60,295 nucleotides of DNA from Agrocybe praecox (Eukaryota; Basidiomycota; Agaricomycetes; Agaricales; Agrocybaceae): assembly GCA_964017145.1 (NCBI GenBank), contig CAXHKQ010000289.1, positions 1-60,295 on the forward strand, given 5' to 3'. Shown here piece after piece: positions 10,086-19,240 of this stretch. The notes under the pieces are model-generated. The model was given only the letters and a program-made list of their open reading frames with translations. It searched no databases and was not told where the DNA came from. The stretch's first letter is position 1. Each line of letters begins with the position of its first letter. A program made the translations under genes and the position numbers.

Positions 10086-13000
10086 TTAACGGGTGACTGG
10101 AAGTCCGTTTCGTCGTTGGTATTCGTTCAGAATTTTTCGTCCGGTTGATCCGAACATTTCTTGGGGTTCCCACGAGTTGTTGCTGACGGAGTAACCGGCC
10201 CATTTGACGAGGTATTTATATTTTTGGGGCTTTCCTTTCTGAGGTCGTCCTTGCTTTCGGTGTGATTTGATCACTTCGATTTCGTAATGTTCTTCTTTGT
10301 TAATGAGTTCAGGGGGTGGTTCTGGGAAATTGGGTCCATAGGTTTCGTTTTCGGTGTAGGGCATGAGGAGGGAGGCGTGGAACACGTCGTGAATCCTCCA
10401 GTTCTTTGGTAATTCGAGTTTAAAGGACAAGGGTCCTTTAATTTCCGTGATCTTGAAGGGTCCTTCTCTTTTTGGTGAGAGTTTCTTGTTGCTTCGTGTC
10501 TTCAGGTTTCTGGAATCGAGCCAGACCTTCTGTCCGAGTTTGAAGGTAATTGGTTTTCCTTTTCTTCTGGCGAGCATTCGGGTTCGTGCTAGTTCGTGCG
10601 CTGCGTGGGCTTCTTCTCGATCTCGTGTGAGATTCTTCAGTCTTTCTTCTACAGAGGGAAACTTCGTGTTTTCGAAGGTTGTTGGTATGGCTAGGGGTTC
10701 GATTCCTAGCATCAGGGCAAATGGTGACTTCTGCCTGTCTGAGTGTCGTCTGTCGTTGTGCGTGAATTCAAGCGTGGGGAGGGCATCTTTCCACGTTTCG
10801 GGATTTGCAGAGCAGAATATTGCGATATATGCTTCGATTTCTTGATTGAATCTTTCGGTGGTTCCATCGCCTTGTGGATGATAGGCGGTCGTCAGTTTCG
10901 ATTCGATTCCTAACTGTTTTAGGAGTTCTCTGAATGCTTTTGCGGCGAATTGTGGTCCTCTATCGGAGATCATTGAGTCCGGTAGTCCAAATCGTTTGAA
11001 AAGGTGTTCTATCAGGAGTTTTCCTGCTCCTTCTTCTGTCAAAGTTTTCGAGCAGGGGATGAAAATTGCCCCCTTCGTAAGTCCGTGGTCCACCACGGAT
11101 AAGATTGAGTCGTAACCGTCAATTTCGGGTAGATCGGTGATCATGTCCATTGAACAATTGGCGAATGGTCTGTTTGATGTCGCGCCTTTCACTGGTTGGA
11201 AGGCGGGTTTCGTTGGATTTCTGTTGATTTTGAATTGTTGGCAGGATCCGCATCCTTTCACGTAGTTCTTTACAAACATACGCATTCCGGGCCACCAATA
11301 ATGTTTTCTAATGGCGTTAAAGGTTTCTATTTCTCCGGGGTGTCCGGCGGTCATTGTATCGTGATAACTCTTTACGATAGTTCTTCTGAGTTCAGCGTCG
11401 TTGGGAATATAATTTTTCCCTTGGTAGAAGAGTATGTTCTTTCCCTGAAAGTCTTCTACCGTCCAATCGGCGAGCTTGTCGTGGAGTTCGGTTGGTCCGT
11501 TTTCTAGTAGGAGCTTTATTGCGTTTGCTGCGTCTAGATCAAGTTTATCTGAGTTCGCGATTCTTTCTTGGAGTTCAGTGTCGATTAAATTGACAAACAA
11601 GTTCTCTGGGAGGAGAACTTTGTTTTCATTGTCGTGGTCTTCTTCGGGACATAAGTCCGGTCTTCTGGATAATGCGTCTGATTGCACCATTTTCGTTCCT
11701 GGGGTGTGTACGAGTTTAATATTAAACTCTGAGAGGTACAGGGACCAGCATGCTTGTCTTCTGTTCAGTTTCTGGGCGTTTCTGAAATACGTCAGGTTCT
11801 TGTGATCGGATAGAATGGTCGTTTCGAAGGGAGATCCTTGGATATAGTGTCTCCATTCTTGTAGAGCTCGGATGATCGCTAAGAGTTCTCTATCGTAGAT
11901 TTCATAGTTTCGTTCGGGTTCGTTAAAAGTTTTTGATATGAAAGCGCAAGGATGACGGCTGCCGTTGTTGTCTAATTGGGTGAGTACTGCCCCTGATGCA
12001 TATTTTGATGCGTCAGATTCGATCTGAAAGGGTTTTGTGGTGTCGGGCATCATTAGCACGGGTTCTTCGGTGAATTTCTGTTTAAGGGAATCGAACACTT
12101 TCTGGGCGTTATCGTTCCAGAGGAAGGATTTCCCTTTCTGGAGAAGTTCGTTTAAAGGTTTGGCAAGGTCCGAATATCTTCGGATGAATTTTCTGTAAAA
12201 GTTTCCAAATCCTAAGAAGGATCGTACTTGTTTTACGGTTTTCGGGACTGGCCATTCGCTGATCCCTTTCAATTTCGTCGGGTCCATAGAGATTTTTCCT
12301 TCTTCGATAATCATTCCCAGGTAATCGATCTTGGTTTTCTCGAATTCGCATTTCTCGGGTTTAAGGAAGAGATCGTTCTCTTGAAGGCGTTGGAGCACTT
12401 TTCGGGTGATTTCCTCAAGTTTCTTTTTGTCTTTTGCGAAGATGAGGATGTCGTCCATATAGACAACGATCAGTCCCTCGGAAATCATGTCTTTGAAAAT
12501 GTGGTCCATCATCGCTTGGAATGTAGCTGGGGAGTTGCACATTCCAAAAAACATAACAGTGGGTTCGAATAGTCCTCGGTTTGTTTTAAAGTCTGCTTTC
12601 CATTCGTCTCCCTTCTTGATCCGGATGTTGTTGTACCCCCATCGGACGTCCATTTTGGTGAAGAATTTTGCTCCTTTGAGTTTGTCCAATAGTTCGGAAA
12701 TGAGGGGTAGCGGGTACGCATTTTTGACGGTCCATTCGTTCAGGTATCGGTAGTCTTGGCAGGGTCTCAGTTTTCCGTCTTTCTTTGATACGAAGAAAAA
12801 TGGTGAGGCCATCGGTGATTTTGACGGTTGAATGTATCCTTTGGCTAGTTGTTCGTCAAGGAAGGAGTCTAACTCCTTTGTTTCTTGCGGGGTTAGATTG
12901 TATGACTTGAAGGATTTAGGTTCGAATCCTTCCTTCATTTCGATTTTATGATCCCATGGTTTCGAGGTGGGGAAACGGTTCGAAGCTTCTTCGTCGAACA

Positions 13001-13706
13001 CTTTGAGGAATTCGTGGAACTGTTTCGGGACGATTTCCTTTGTTGGTTTTTTTATTTTGACTTCTTCGTGCTTCTGTGCCAGGGTTTGAGAAGTGGTGGT
13101 TTTCGCTCTGATCCATTCTGGTTCGGGAGTTTCTCCATTAATGAATCGGAGAAGGAGATCGAGGTCGTTGTCTTCTTCCACTTTGAGTTCTTTTCTTGGT
13201 TTGATCTTCTTTACGAAGATTCTTCGAGTCTCTTGGGGTTTGACCTTCCAAGAGACATAACCGGTTTCCCAGTCGATGATTGGATTGTTTTCTCGGAACC
13301 AGGGTAGTCCGAGGATAATTTTCTGTCGTCCTAATCCGGTGCAGTAGAAGGATTCCCATTTGGTTCTCCCTCCAACGGTCATAAGAATTTTGACGTAATG
13401 GGTGATTGTCCCTTTCTTGTTAAGGGTTCCGTCCACATTATAGACGTCGAGCGCCTTTTTTAGGGCTATTTTCGGAATTTTTAGTTTTCGACAGTATTCT
13501 TCGTCGATAAATTTGCCGGATGCTCCGGTATCGGCGAGTGCTTCGGTTTTTTCGGCGATTTTTGATGTACTTGTAGTGAACGAAATTGGAATGTATAAAG
13601 ATTTTTTATCTATGCGGGCAACAAGTACGTGTGAAATATGGAAAGAGGGAGAGACTGACGCCGGGACAGATCTCCCTTTCAAAAACCCGCTTCTTCTTCT
13701 TCTTCT
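10086..13706 (-). CDS. pol: Chromovirus pol: protease, RT, RNase H, integrase, chromodomain
   Basis: An uninterrupted frame runs from just after an in-frame stop (13707-13709) to 10086, about 1200 residues. Order of domains: aspartic protease (ALADTGASGKF), reverse transcriptase with KDGKLRPCQDYR and the YMDD active site (VVYMDDIL), RNase H (ESDASKYASGAV), integrase with HHCC zinc domain (GCGSCQQF) and DDE core (VVDHG, SDRGPQF, and the E in QGDGTTERFNQE), then a C-terminal chromodomain (KYLVKWAGYSVSNNSWEP). There is no ATG at the start. The frame is -1 relative to gag and begins at a slippery heptamer, so it is expected to be made as a Gag-Pol fusion. All visible active-site residues are present. 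Confidence 0.93.
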   Translation of the reverse strand, partial: RRRRRSGFLKGRSVPASVSPSFHISHVLVARIDKKSLYIPISFTTSTSKIAEKTEALADTGASGKFIDEEYCRKLKIPKIALKKALDVYNVDGTLNKKGTITHYVKILMTVGGRTKWESFYCTGLGRQKIILGLPWFRENNPIIDWETGYVSWKVKPQETRRIFVKKIKPRKELKVEEDNDLDLLLRFINGETPEPEWIRAKTTTSQTLAQKHEEVKIKKPTKEIVPKQFHEFLKVFDEEASNRFPTSKPWDHKIEMKEGFEPKSFKSYNLTPQETKELDSFLDEQLAKGYIQPSKSPMASPFFFVSKKDGKLRPCQDYRYLNEWTVKNAYPLPLISELLDKLKGAKFFTKMDVRWGYNNIRIKKGDEWKADFKTNRGLFEPTVMFFGMCNSPATFQAMMDHIFKDMISEGLIVVYMDDILIFAKDKKKLEEITRKVLQRLQENDLFLKPEKCEFEKTKIDYLGMIIEEGKISMDPTKLKGISEWPVPKTVKQVRSFLGFGNFYRKFIRRYSDLAKPLNELLQKGKSFLWNDNAQKVFDSLKQKFTEEPVLMMPDTTKPFQIESDASKYASGAVLTQLDNNGSRHPCAFISKTFNEPERNYEIYDRELLAIIRALQEWRHYIQGSPFETTILSDHKNLTYFRNAQKLNRRQACWSLYLSEFNIKLVHTPGTKMVQSDALSRRPDLCPEEDHDNENKVLLPENLFVNLIDTELQERIANSDKLDLDAANAIKLLLENGPTELHDKLADWTVEDFQGKNILFYQGKNYIPNDAELRRTIVKSYHDTMTAGHPGEIETFNAIRKHYWWPGMRMFVKNYVKGCGSCQQFKINRNPTKPAFQPVKGATSNRPFANCSMDMITDLPEIDGYDSILSVVDHGLTKGAIFIPCSKTLTEEGAGKLLIEHLFKRFGLPDSMISDRGPQFAAKAFRELLKQLGIESKLTTAYHPQGDGTTERFNQEIEAYIAIFCSANPETWKDALPTLEFTHNDRRHSDRQKSPFALMLGIEPLAIPTTFENTKFPSVEERLKNLTRDREEAHAAHELARTRMLARRKGKPITFKLGQKVWLDSRNLKTRSNKKLSPKREGPFKITEIKGPLSFKLELPKNWRIHDVFHASLLMPYTENETYGPNFPEPPPELINKEEHYEIEVIKSHRKQGRPQKGKPQKYKYLVKWAGYSVSNNSWEPQEMFGSTGRKILNEYQRRNGLPVTR
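13647..13688 (-). promoter_or_regulatory. Probable -1 programmed ribosomal frameshift signal
   Basis: On the minus strand the gag frame reads GCG GGT TTT TGA. The heptamer G GGT TTT (13688-13682) fits the X XXY YYZ rule, and slipping back by one gives GGG TTT TTG AAA, exactly the pol frame. The zero-frame stop follows at once. Five bases after the heptamer, GGGAGA (13676-13671) can pair with TCTCCC (13652-13647), a stem with an 18-nt loop, which is the usual stimulator layout. Confidence 0.75.
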
Positions 13707-14791
13707 TCAGCTACCGTTCCTTCCATGTCTTCTGCTTCGAAGGCGGAGAGGAGAACTTGCCTCCTTTCTTCGGCGGTCATGGCTCGGATTTGAGAGGTGA
13801 CATCTTTCGGAGAAGACCTCTTGTTGTTGTTGTTGTTGTTGCGAGGATTGTTGCCTCAATAGTTCGAGTTTGAGGTTTCTCTGCGATCGTTGTTGTGGTT
13901 ATTGCCGTTGTTGTTGTAGGAGGGACGTGTGCCTCGTGGTTTCGGGCAATCTCGTGCGAGATGTCCGATAGCTTTGCAGTTGAAGCAAGCACCCTTCTTC
14001 ATGAGGGTGGTGCGTTCGTCAGTGCTCATGGCGTCCACGTCCATGGCATCGGGATCTCTTTCGGTTTGTCGTCGCTGGTAATTGTTGTTCGAGAAGTAAT
14101 ATTGTTTGTCTCGGGGGGTGTAGTTGTTGTTACTGTTGTTTCGGTAGTTGTTCGTAGCGGCTCCTTTTTGGTTGAAGGCGGTTTCGCCTTTGGTTCGGTT
14201 AGGTGGTCCTCTGTTGAAGGCCGCACGAAGTCGTCGATATTTGTTGTCGGCTTTGATGGCTGCGTCGTACCACTCGTTAAGATCTTTGGGGTCCGAGGCG
14301 AGATCGATTCTTTCCCTGATATGCTCGGGAAGGGAGTTTTCGAAATAGGTGATGATATTCTTTTCTTCGGTTATGTCGGCGTCGACGACGAGGTTCTTGA
14401 ATTTTGCGACGTGGTCCTCTCTGGTTTCGTTTTTCATTTTGATGCGTTGGAGTTCGTGTAAGGCGTCTTTCTCGAGGTTGATGCTCGAGAAAGCTTTCTT
14501 GAGTTCGTCATCAAAGACGCTCCAGCTTCCGTAGTCGATATCTGCTGTCCCAGCTTTTCGGGCTGCTTCCTTCTTGGCCGTGATGAAGGCTCTTCGCCAG
14601 GAGCTTGCGTCTCCTTTGACGAGATAGGTGAGAGTGAAGACGATCTTGGATTTGTCGGTTTTGAATGATTCGGGATTTCCAGAAATGTAGAGGTCGAGGA
14701 GTTGGGAGAAATCGACAAACTTCTTTTTGTTTCCGTCGTAGTCAAAAGGGAGTCTGAGTCGGTAGGCTTTGTCGTCGGCGGGAGTAGTCAT
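13679..14791 (-). pseudogene. gag: Chromovirus gag with zinc knuckle and a premature TGA
   Basis: The frame starts at ATG 14791 (MTTPADDKAYRLRLPF). It contains a retrotransposon-Gag type capsid region over residues 20-180 and an Asn/Arg-rich tail with one CCHC knuckle (CFNCKAIGHLARDC). It then meets TGA at 13856-13858. Beyond that stop the same frame stays open for 58 more codons, Asn-run then Glu-run, up to the frameshift heptamer. The simplest reading is a CGA-to-TGA nonsense change about 60 codons before the natural end; stop readthrough is the alternative. As it stands, Gag-Pol could only be made with readthrough of this TGA. Confidence 0.8.
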
Positions 14792-14973
14792 GATGATGAT
14801 GGGAACGGTGGGAATAGTTTTCGTGAGTGGAGAGAGTATAGGTGATACTTCTCCGGAAGGGGGAGGGGTTTCTTCTTCTTTGTCTTGGGTTCTTGGCGTT
14901 AGCCAAAGTTCTTCGTGTTTTGTTGGAATGGTGGATAGTCTCTACGTTCAAGTTTGGTAGAGAGGAGATGGTA

Positions 14974-14985
14974 AACTAGTTCTTT
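14974..14985 (-). other. Primer-binding site, self-priming type
   Basis: One base after the LTR the minus strand reads AAGAACTAGTT. This is not a tRNA 3-prime end complement that I recognise. It is complementary over 11 nt to AACTAGTTCTT inside the LTR (15115-15105), located about 27 bp after the TATA box, so at the predicted 5-prime end of the RNA. This matches the self-priming arrangement established for Tf1-type elements. Confidence 0.75.
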
Positions 14986-15344
14986 TGTTACGACACAAGC
15001 TGTTTCGTATGTGTACAACTCCCAGAGTTTACACCGAAGAAGGCTATAGTCGTAGGTTCTTGGTTCTTCGTTCGAGTTTCGAGTAGTGAAACTGTAGTAT
15101 TCTCAAGAACTAGTTAAAGAACAAGAGAGTATCGTACTACGTATATATAGGTAGAGAACATGTGGAAAAGGCACCGTAAAGGTGCGGTAATCGTTCGTAA
15201 GAAATGAGGAAAAGGCACCGTAATGGTGTGGTGATCGTTCGATAAGAAACACACCATGAAGGTGTGGTAGTCGTTCGGTAAGAGCGAGGCGATGAAACAG
15301 TAAAGAAAATGAAAAAGAGTCGGCCAGCGCGTGTGTTCGTAACA
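14986..15344 (-). repeat. 5-prime LTR of the chromovirus
   Basis: Same 359-bp sequence as 8333-8691, with terminal TG..CA. It supplies the promoter and the 5-prime end of the genomic RNA in element orientation. Confidence 0.95.
15115..15149 (-). promoter_or_regulatory. LTR core promoter (TATA box and predicted RNA start)
   Basis: TATATATA occupies 15149-15142 on the minus strand. The self-complementary AACTAGTTCTT begins 27 bases downstream at 15115, a normal TATA-to-start distance, so this is the predicted first base of the R region. Confidence 0.6.
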
Positions 15345-16957
15345 ATACAGGATCAGCGAAGACTTCTCACCACCAAAATTCAAGCATGGGAACTAGTCTG
15401 CGCGGTGTACATACCCGGTGTCCTCCAAATTCAACTTCAACCCGCCCACACTGGTCCGATAAATTGGGATGATTGCCCCCGACCGGAAGACGTCGACCTT
15501 TGGCTTCCTTCCTCTATCTCAGAAGAGCAAAGATCTTCCGCGTGTGTTCAAGGTTTACCGGAGATCGAGAACAGGCTAAGGACAGCCCAATGCTTTGATG
15601 CCCTCAACGCTCTTCGTCACTCACTTCGTGTTAAAACGCGAATGATCTACTTCAAATACAAGAATATAAGGGGTCAGCATCAAAGCACAAGATCACGATC
15701 GCTTATCGACAAGGTCCATCGGCGAGCTCTGGCAGCGGTGGACAAATATAGGGCTGCTCGTGTTGCCAAACTTCGCCTTACAGGACCGGGTACATGGGAG
15801 GATTGTCTGCCACCTCTGCTCAATTCCGATGTTCGCAGCTATACAGATACCGAACGGAAGAACACTAGCGGAAGACGGGGTATTTGGGAGGATGGACAAG
15901 AACCTGACCAATGGAAGGTGATGGAAGACGCGAATATGGAGCATGGCGAGCCCGACGAGGACAACAATGAGGCCGAAATCGCAGTCTTTCCAGCAGAGCG
16001 AACCCGACGAGAAGGTACAGGACGAACAAGGCAGAAGGTGTCGTGGATATGGATGAATCTTCGTCCAAAAGATGGTTCCAGCACTCTTTTGCCAGGCGTT
16101 GTCACCGAAGACCTTAATGGAGAGAGCCTGGATGAAAACAATGGTGATGCTCCAGAAGAGGACGACATTTGCCGCTCGGAGTGGGCTAGAAGTAGGGCCC
16201 GAGTTCGCCGCTGTGACGAAGAAGTCAAACTATTGAGGGAGGAAATGAGGAGAGTTATTGAGTTTCTCAAGTGGAAAGCGGAGTGGTGGGACTCACGGGT
16301 ACATGTACACAAGGATAGCCTCGAGTTACAAGAGGGTCTACGTGGGTATGCTGAAAAACAAGCAGGACTGCAACGTCTCCTGTCTGCGACGTTTCAGCAT
16401 ATTTGGAGAACCCCTCTTCACAAAATAGACGACTTGGACGGACTCCATGCAGATGAAAGCCGCAGCACCCAGGCTCTGAATGACGACGAGCTCGATCGTG
16501 AGGACAGCGAAGACGATGGTGACGACAACGACGGGATTGGAATCACCAACGTCGACCGAGACGTAAATAATAGAGCTGGCAATGATTCTATGAACAGTTG
16601 GCCACAATATCCCTTGTCAGTACCTCGTGCGAACCCCTCTCAGCAGGGAACTGACGTTTTTATGTAGTCTTTATTTTATGTTTCTTATGTTTTTTGAGCT
16701 ATTTTTGACAGAACAATTTTACGCGCCTCTTATCACATTTCATTCATCTTATCAGTGTTCTCTTTTAAAATCTCTAATCTACTTATATTTTGATGTACGG
16801 AATTAAGAAAAACATATCACCGTGGAAGGCACGGTGTACCAATAATAGAAAAAAGACAGAAATAGATGCTGTTCTATAAAGAATTGTATGCCGAATGCAA
16901 GCCGAATGTGCCAGCATATCCGGACGTTTTGCACTGTAACACCAGAAGTAGTAATGC

Positions 16958-17050
16958 ATCAACTTGGGCAATTGGGCCATTTCCGGTGTGGATGCATCAC
17001 TTATGTTGGGCAACTATCAGTTATTCATGTATAATTCTGACGGTACTGGC
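16958..17050. repeat. KDZ inner terminal inverted repeat, left copy
   Basis: The last 93 bp of the left KDZ copy are the reverse complement of 21867-21959 and an imperfect inverted match to the outer ends. The element ends at GGTACTGGC (17050); after TG, by chance shared, the two copies diverge completely. Between the transposase stop and this repeat (16668-16957) there is only presumed 3-prime untranslated sequence. Confidence 0.88.
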
Positions 17051-17282
17051 TGGTAGAGCGTCGCGGACCTGAGGCGGCGGGAGCCTCCAGATATGGCGTC
17101 GTTGGCAGAGTCAAGTTCAGGATAACTAACGTCATGAAGATGTCCAGGCAGATGTTCCAGGAGGACAGATTGTACATCTTCTATGTGTATTGATTGGTTG
17201 TCGCTATGAAGATCGTTGTGATACCAGTCCGTTGCAGCGAGTAATAGCTGTATGTTGTCCTCAGAGAGCCAAACGAAGGGCA
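17051..17282 (-). pseudogene. 5-prime fragment of an unknown ORF cut by the KDZ end
   Basis: An ATG at 17282 opens a frame (MPFVWLSEDNIQLLLAAT) that runs 77 codons to the border of the KDZ element and then into its terminal repeat, where it stops. The composition (acidic, no low complexity) is compatible with a real protein, but I recognise no family. If real, the rest of the gene should lie left of the window beyond the other end of the element. Confidence 0.3.
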
Positions 17283-17342
17283 TTATAAAAAAGATGGGAG
17301 GTGAATATGTGCGAGGGAGAATAATGGTTTGAATGTTTTTTG

Positions 17343-17376
17343 CAGAATACCGTGGGAATTTCCGTCGCATTTGATG
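17343..17376 (+). repeat. Dispersed CAGAATACCGTGGGAA motif, copy 1
   Basis: CAGAATACCGTGGGAA is followed by TTTCCGTCGCATTTGATG. Related copies occur at 19881-19910, 48306-48340 and 54124-54155, all on the plus strand, with the shared core GTGGGAA plus TCGCAT at fixed spacing. It resembles the end of a transposon family, but no partner end was found. Confidence 0.5.
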
Positions 17377-17537
17377 GACCCATACATATTTTGATGTTCT
17401 GCGCTATGATTGTTAATCATGCCGGCATGACTCAGGAACAAATTCCCGTCTTACTCATAACAAATAGTCTAATAGTAATATAGATATTTCTAACTAGAAA
17501 CGAAGTAAATTGGTTTGACTATCTGATCCCTTCCTAC

Positions 17538-18030
17538 TCAAATTCTATGCTCTCTGCGACTTACTCCAAATAATGAACCTGCTAGAAGCGAGCCAACGAT
17601 AACCATAAGCGCGTTCCTCCTCCAGGACTGACCGGGAGGTGAGAGGGTATTCGAAATCGCATTAGAGTTGGAAATCGAAGCAGGTCCGACGCCAAACGCA
17701 AACCGATTGTCGCTCGCCAAAAGCTAGTGCAGCAGGGTTGGTAAACTTCTTGTGTCCAAGATCTTCCTTGTTTTGAGGTGGAGGTGTAGATGGCTAAGGT
17801 TCAATACCAGCCAGCTTAGAAACAACAGTGGGTGAAGGGGAAGTGAAGCACGAATGGGCCAATGATGACGCGATGCCAGTAACAGGTAACGAAGGCGAAG
17901 TTTTGGGGATATATTCTGGTTGGGTCAAACAAGTGCGTGTGGACGCAGGTACCATGGAGCTAGTCGGACCACTGGCGACGGTGGTGGTAATGATCGGTGG
18001 AATATCATTTGATAACCCGACTGCCAACAT
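17538..18030 (-). pseudogene. Degenerate gene for an unknown protein with C-terminal hydrophobic segment
   Basis: The minus strand reads a Ser/Thr/Pro-rich stretch (about 18030-17794) that ends at TAG in GIEP-stop-PSTPPPQ, where CAG would keep the frame open. It continues (KKFTNPAALAF) with a frame change near 17715 into a C-terminal part with one hydrophobic segment (ALMVIVGSLLAGSLFGV) and the stop at 17538. The layout would fit a single-pass or anchored surface protein. I do not recognise the family; both the stop and the frame change speak for decay. Confidence 0.4.
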
Positions 18031-18095
18031 ACAACCCCTGACTGATAACGAGCTCCGCAGTAAGAGATCATTGCTCTTCGATTTGGATCAATTGC

Positions 18096-19240
18096 TGAAT
18101 GGAAAAGAAAGATTATTCAGTAAAATAAGTAAAATAAGCAATAATGTAGCAAAGAAAGATCAAAGAAAGGGTCTAATTGTATATGTTAGAAAACAAGCCG
18201 ACTTTACGTGAAGTAAAGCGCGAAAAGGATGGGCCAACAGCTGTGGACCATCCACCAAGAAAGAACATGACAAAAGTGAGAAGACATACCTTCGAGGCCC
18301 TCGTTTTCTTGTCTATTTTGCTCATCCTAACGCTACTGCCCGTATTTCCTCTCTTGACAAACTTCATCGTGACGTCCTCTTGCCACTGACTTGCCATGCA
18401 GACCAAGCTTGACTGTTCCCAAGCTCGTCCTCTCCCAGCGTCTGCAAGAGCGAATACGGCCTGAAATTTGGAAGCGGTACGGTGTGGGTGGGCAGCCACG
18501 TAGGCGAATGTAGCTGGGTGCGCGTATACGTCCGGTATTGGTACCTTGGCAGTGCTTCTGCATTTGGATTCCCGCTTGACTGATTCAGGGTGGGGTATGC
18601 ACTCGCTGCTGATGACCCAGTCGTTTCGGAGAAAGAGCAACCGAGGCGCGTGGATGTTGGTGCTCACTAGTATAGGATGTCCTTGGAGGCGGATATGGCC
18701 TGAACTTGGGGGTGGTACGGTGTGGTTGGGCAGCCGCGTAGGCGAATGCAGCTGGGTGCGCGTATACATCCGGTATTGGCACCTTGTCAGTGCTTCTGCA
18801 TTTGGATTCCCGCTTGACTGATTCAGGGTGGGGTATGCACTCGCTGCTGATGACCCAGTCGTTTCGGAGAAAGAGCAAACGAGGCGCGTGGATGTTGGAG
18901 TTCACTAGTAGAGGATGTCCTTGGAGGCAGTGATGAGCTCTGTGTTGGATTGATGGGCGTGGTGTTGTACCTGTCTCCGTTGCAATCCAGCATCGAAAGT
19001 GTGGTAATCGAAGCGAAAATGTGGCGATATGAACGCATATTCAGGACGTGGATGACAGGTGAATGTCATGATTGATATACTAGAGAATGAGACCGTAAGC
19101 AACATGGAAAGAGGGAAGGTAAAAAGGATACTCACAATCGATATTGAAAAGATCCCAAGACAGATTATGCGTGAATCGTGCGACGAGCAAAGAACCTCCA
19201 GTCGACGCACAATTCGCCAGCATCCAAGCAAACAGAAAGA
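18096..19240. repeat. 1.14-kb dispersed repeat, copy 1, with internal 238-bp tandem duplication
   Basis: This segment matches 42024-43162 in the same orientation (offset 23928) with only about five substitutions plus a small indel. Several of the substitutions are C/T or G/A, two of them at CpG sites. Inside it, 18446-18683 and 18684-18921 are two tandem copies of a 238-bp unit. Frames on both strands cross it, but none resembles a known protein. Flanks of the two copies differ, so it behaves like a mobile or duplicated unit; no terminal repeats or target duplication were found. Its right edge contains GCGACGAGC.AAGAACCTCC, also seen at 50463. Confidence 0.85.

Larger units (their letters stand above)
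8333..15344 (-). mobile_element. Full-length Ty3/Gypsy chromovirus LTR retrotransposon
   Basis: Two LTRs of 359 bp (8333-8691 and 14986-15344), beginning TGTTACGA and ending TAACA and apparently identical by eye, flank 6294 bp of internal sequence. A perfect 5-bp target duplication ATACA lies at 8328-8332 and 15345-15349. On the minus strand the order is LTR, primer-binding site, gag with zinc knuckle, pol (protease, RT, RNase H, integrase, chromodomain), two further ORFs, polypurine tract, LTR. Gag and the last ORF each contain one in-frame TGA, so this copy is probably not autonomous. It is inserted in the last exon of the KDZ transposase. Confidence 0.95.
5690..16667 (+). pseudogene. KDZ transposase, split by chromovirus and carrying a nonsense codon (left copy)
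   Basis: Exons 5690-6010, 6074-6310, 6365-6924, 6973-7135, 7193-7341, 7398-7792, 7845-8214 and 8264-8332, continued at 15350-16667, join in phase to 1194 codons once the retroelement and one ATACA copy are removed. The N-terminal part has a cysteine cluster of the CxC2 type (FQCPDC, YRCLDC, LVCQECC, then RHRQH). The KDZ core shows MDANFRL, STCVGFQ, NMDYIF, SYDIACQWFKNL, FHEPAHN, EGMGKTDGE and FWNWKK. The C-terminal part has TRSRSLIDKV and KVSWIWMNL. Two lesions are present: codon 119 is TGA (6107-6109) in WKNQH-stop-SEYLDE, where Arg is typical (CGA to TGA), and the 7.0-kb insertion lies in exon 8. The protein would catalyse excision and integration of the element; this copy cannot make it. 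Confidence 0.88.
1..17050 (+). mobile_element. KDZ DNA transposon, left copy (left tip outside window)
   Basis: The element is delimited by its right terminal inverted repeat (16958-17050) and by the first 60 bases, which match the outer repeat of the second copy at 32204-32263. By symmetry with that copy, its left end should lie about 34 bp before position 1. It carries a minus-strand HMG-like gene, a divergent 201-aa gene, a tandem-repeat block and a KDZ transposase gene, and it holds a complete chromovirus (8333-15344). Without the retroelement the copy is about 10.1 kb. Reading frames in this copy reappear on the opposite strand at 32264 minus position (outer part) or 38917 minus position (inner part). 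The difference of 6653 equals the retroelement minus one LTR. The host duplication at its outer end cannot be seen. Confidence 0.9.

Noticed and set aside
12915..12935. GGTTCGAATCC, resembling the T-arm of a tRNA
   Set aside because: It lies inside the protease-RT part of pol, and no acceptor, D or anticodon arm can be built around it.
8881..14960. Many plus-strand open frames opposite the chromovirus
   Set aside because: They are shadows of gag, pol and the extra ORFs on the minus strand. None shows a family motif, and the minus-strand frames carry complete catalytic domains.
14974..14985. tRNA-primed primer-binding site for the chromovirus
   Set aside because: The sequence does not resemble a tRNA 3-prime complement (none ending in TGG), while it pairs over 11 nt with the element's own predicted RNA start.
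5690..16667. TET/JBP-type dioxygenase gene expected as a KDZ partner
   Set aside because: No HxD iron-binding motif in a suitable context was seen in any frame of either KDZ copy.
18173..18769. 198-codon minus-strand frame in the 1.14-kb repeat (also 42101-42697)
   Set aside because: It spans the 238-bp tandem units, so parts of the protein repeat with them, and overlapping frames of similar length exist on both strands. No family motif supports it.
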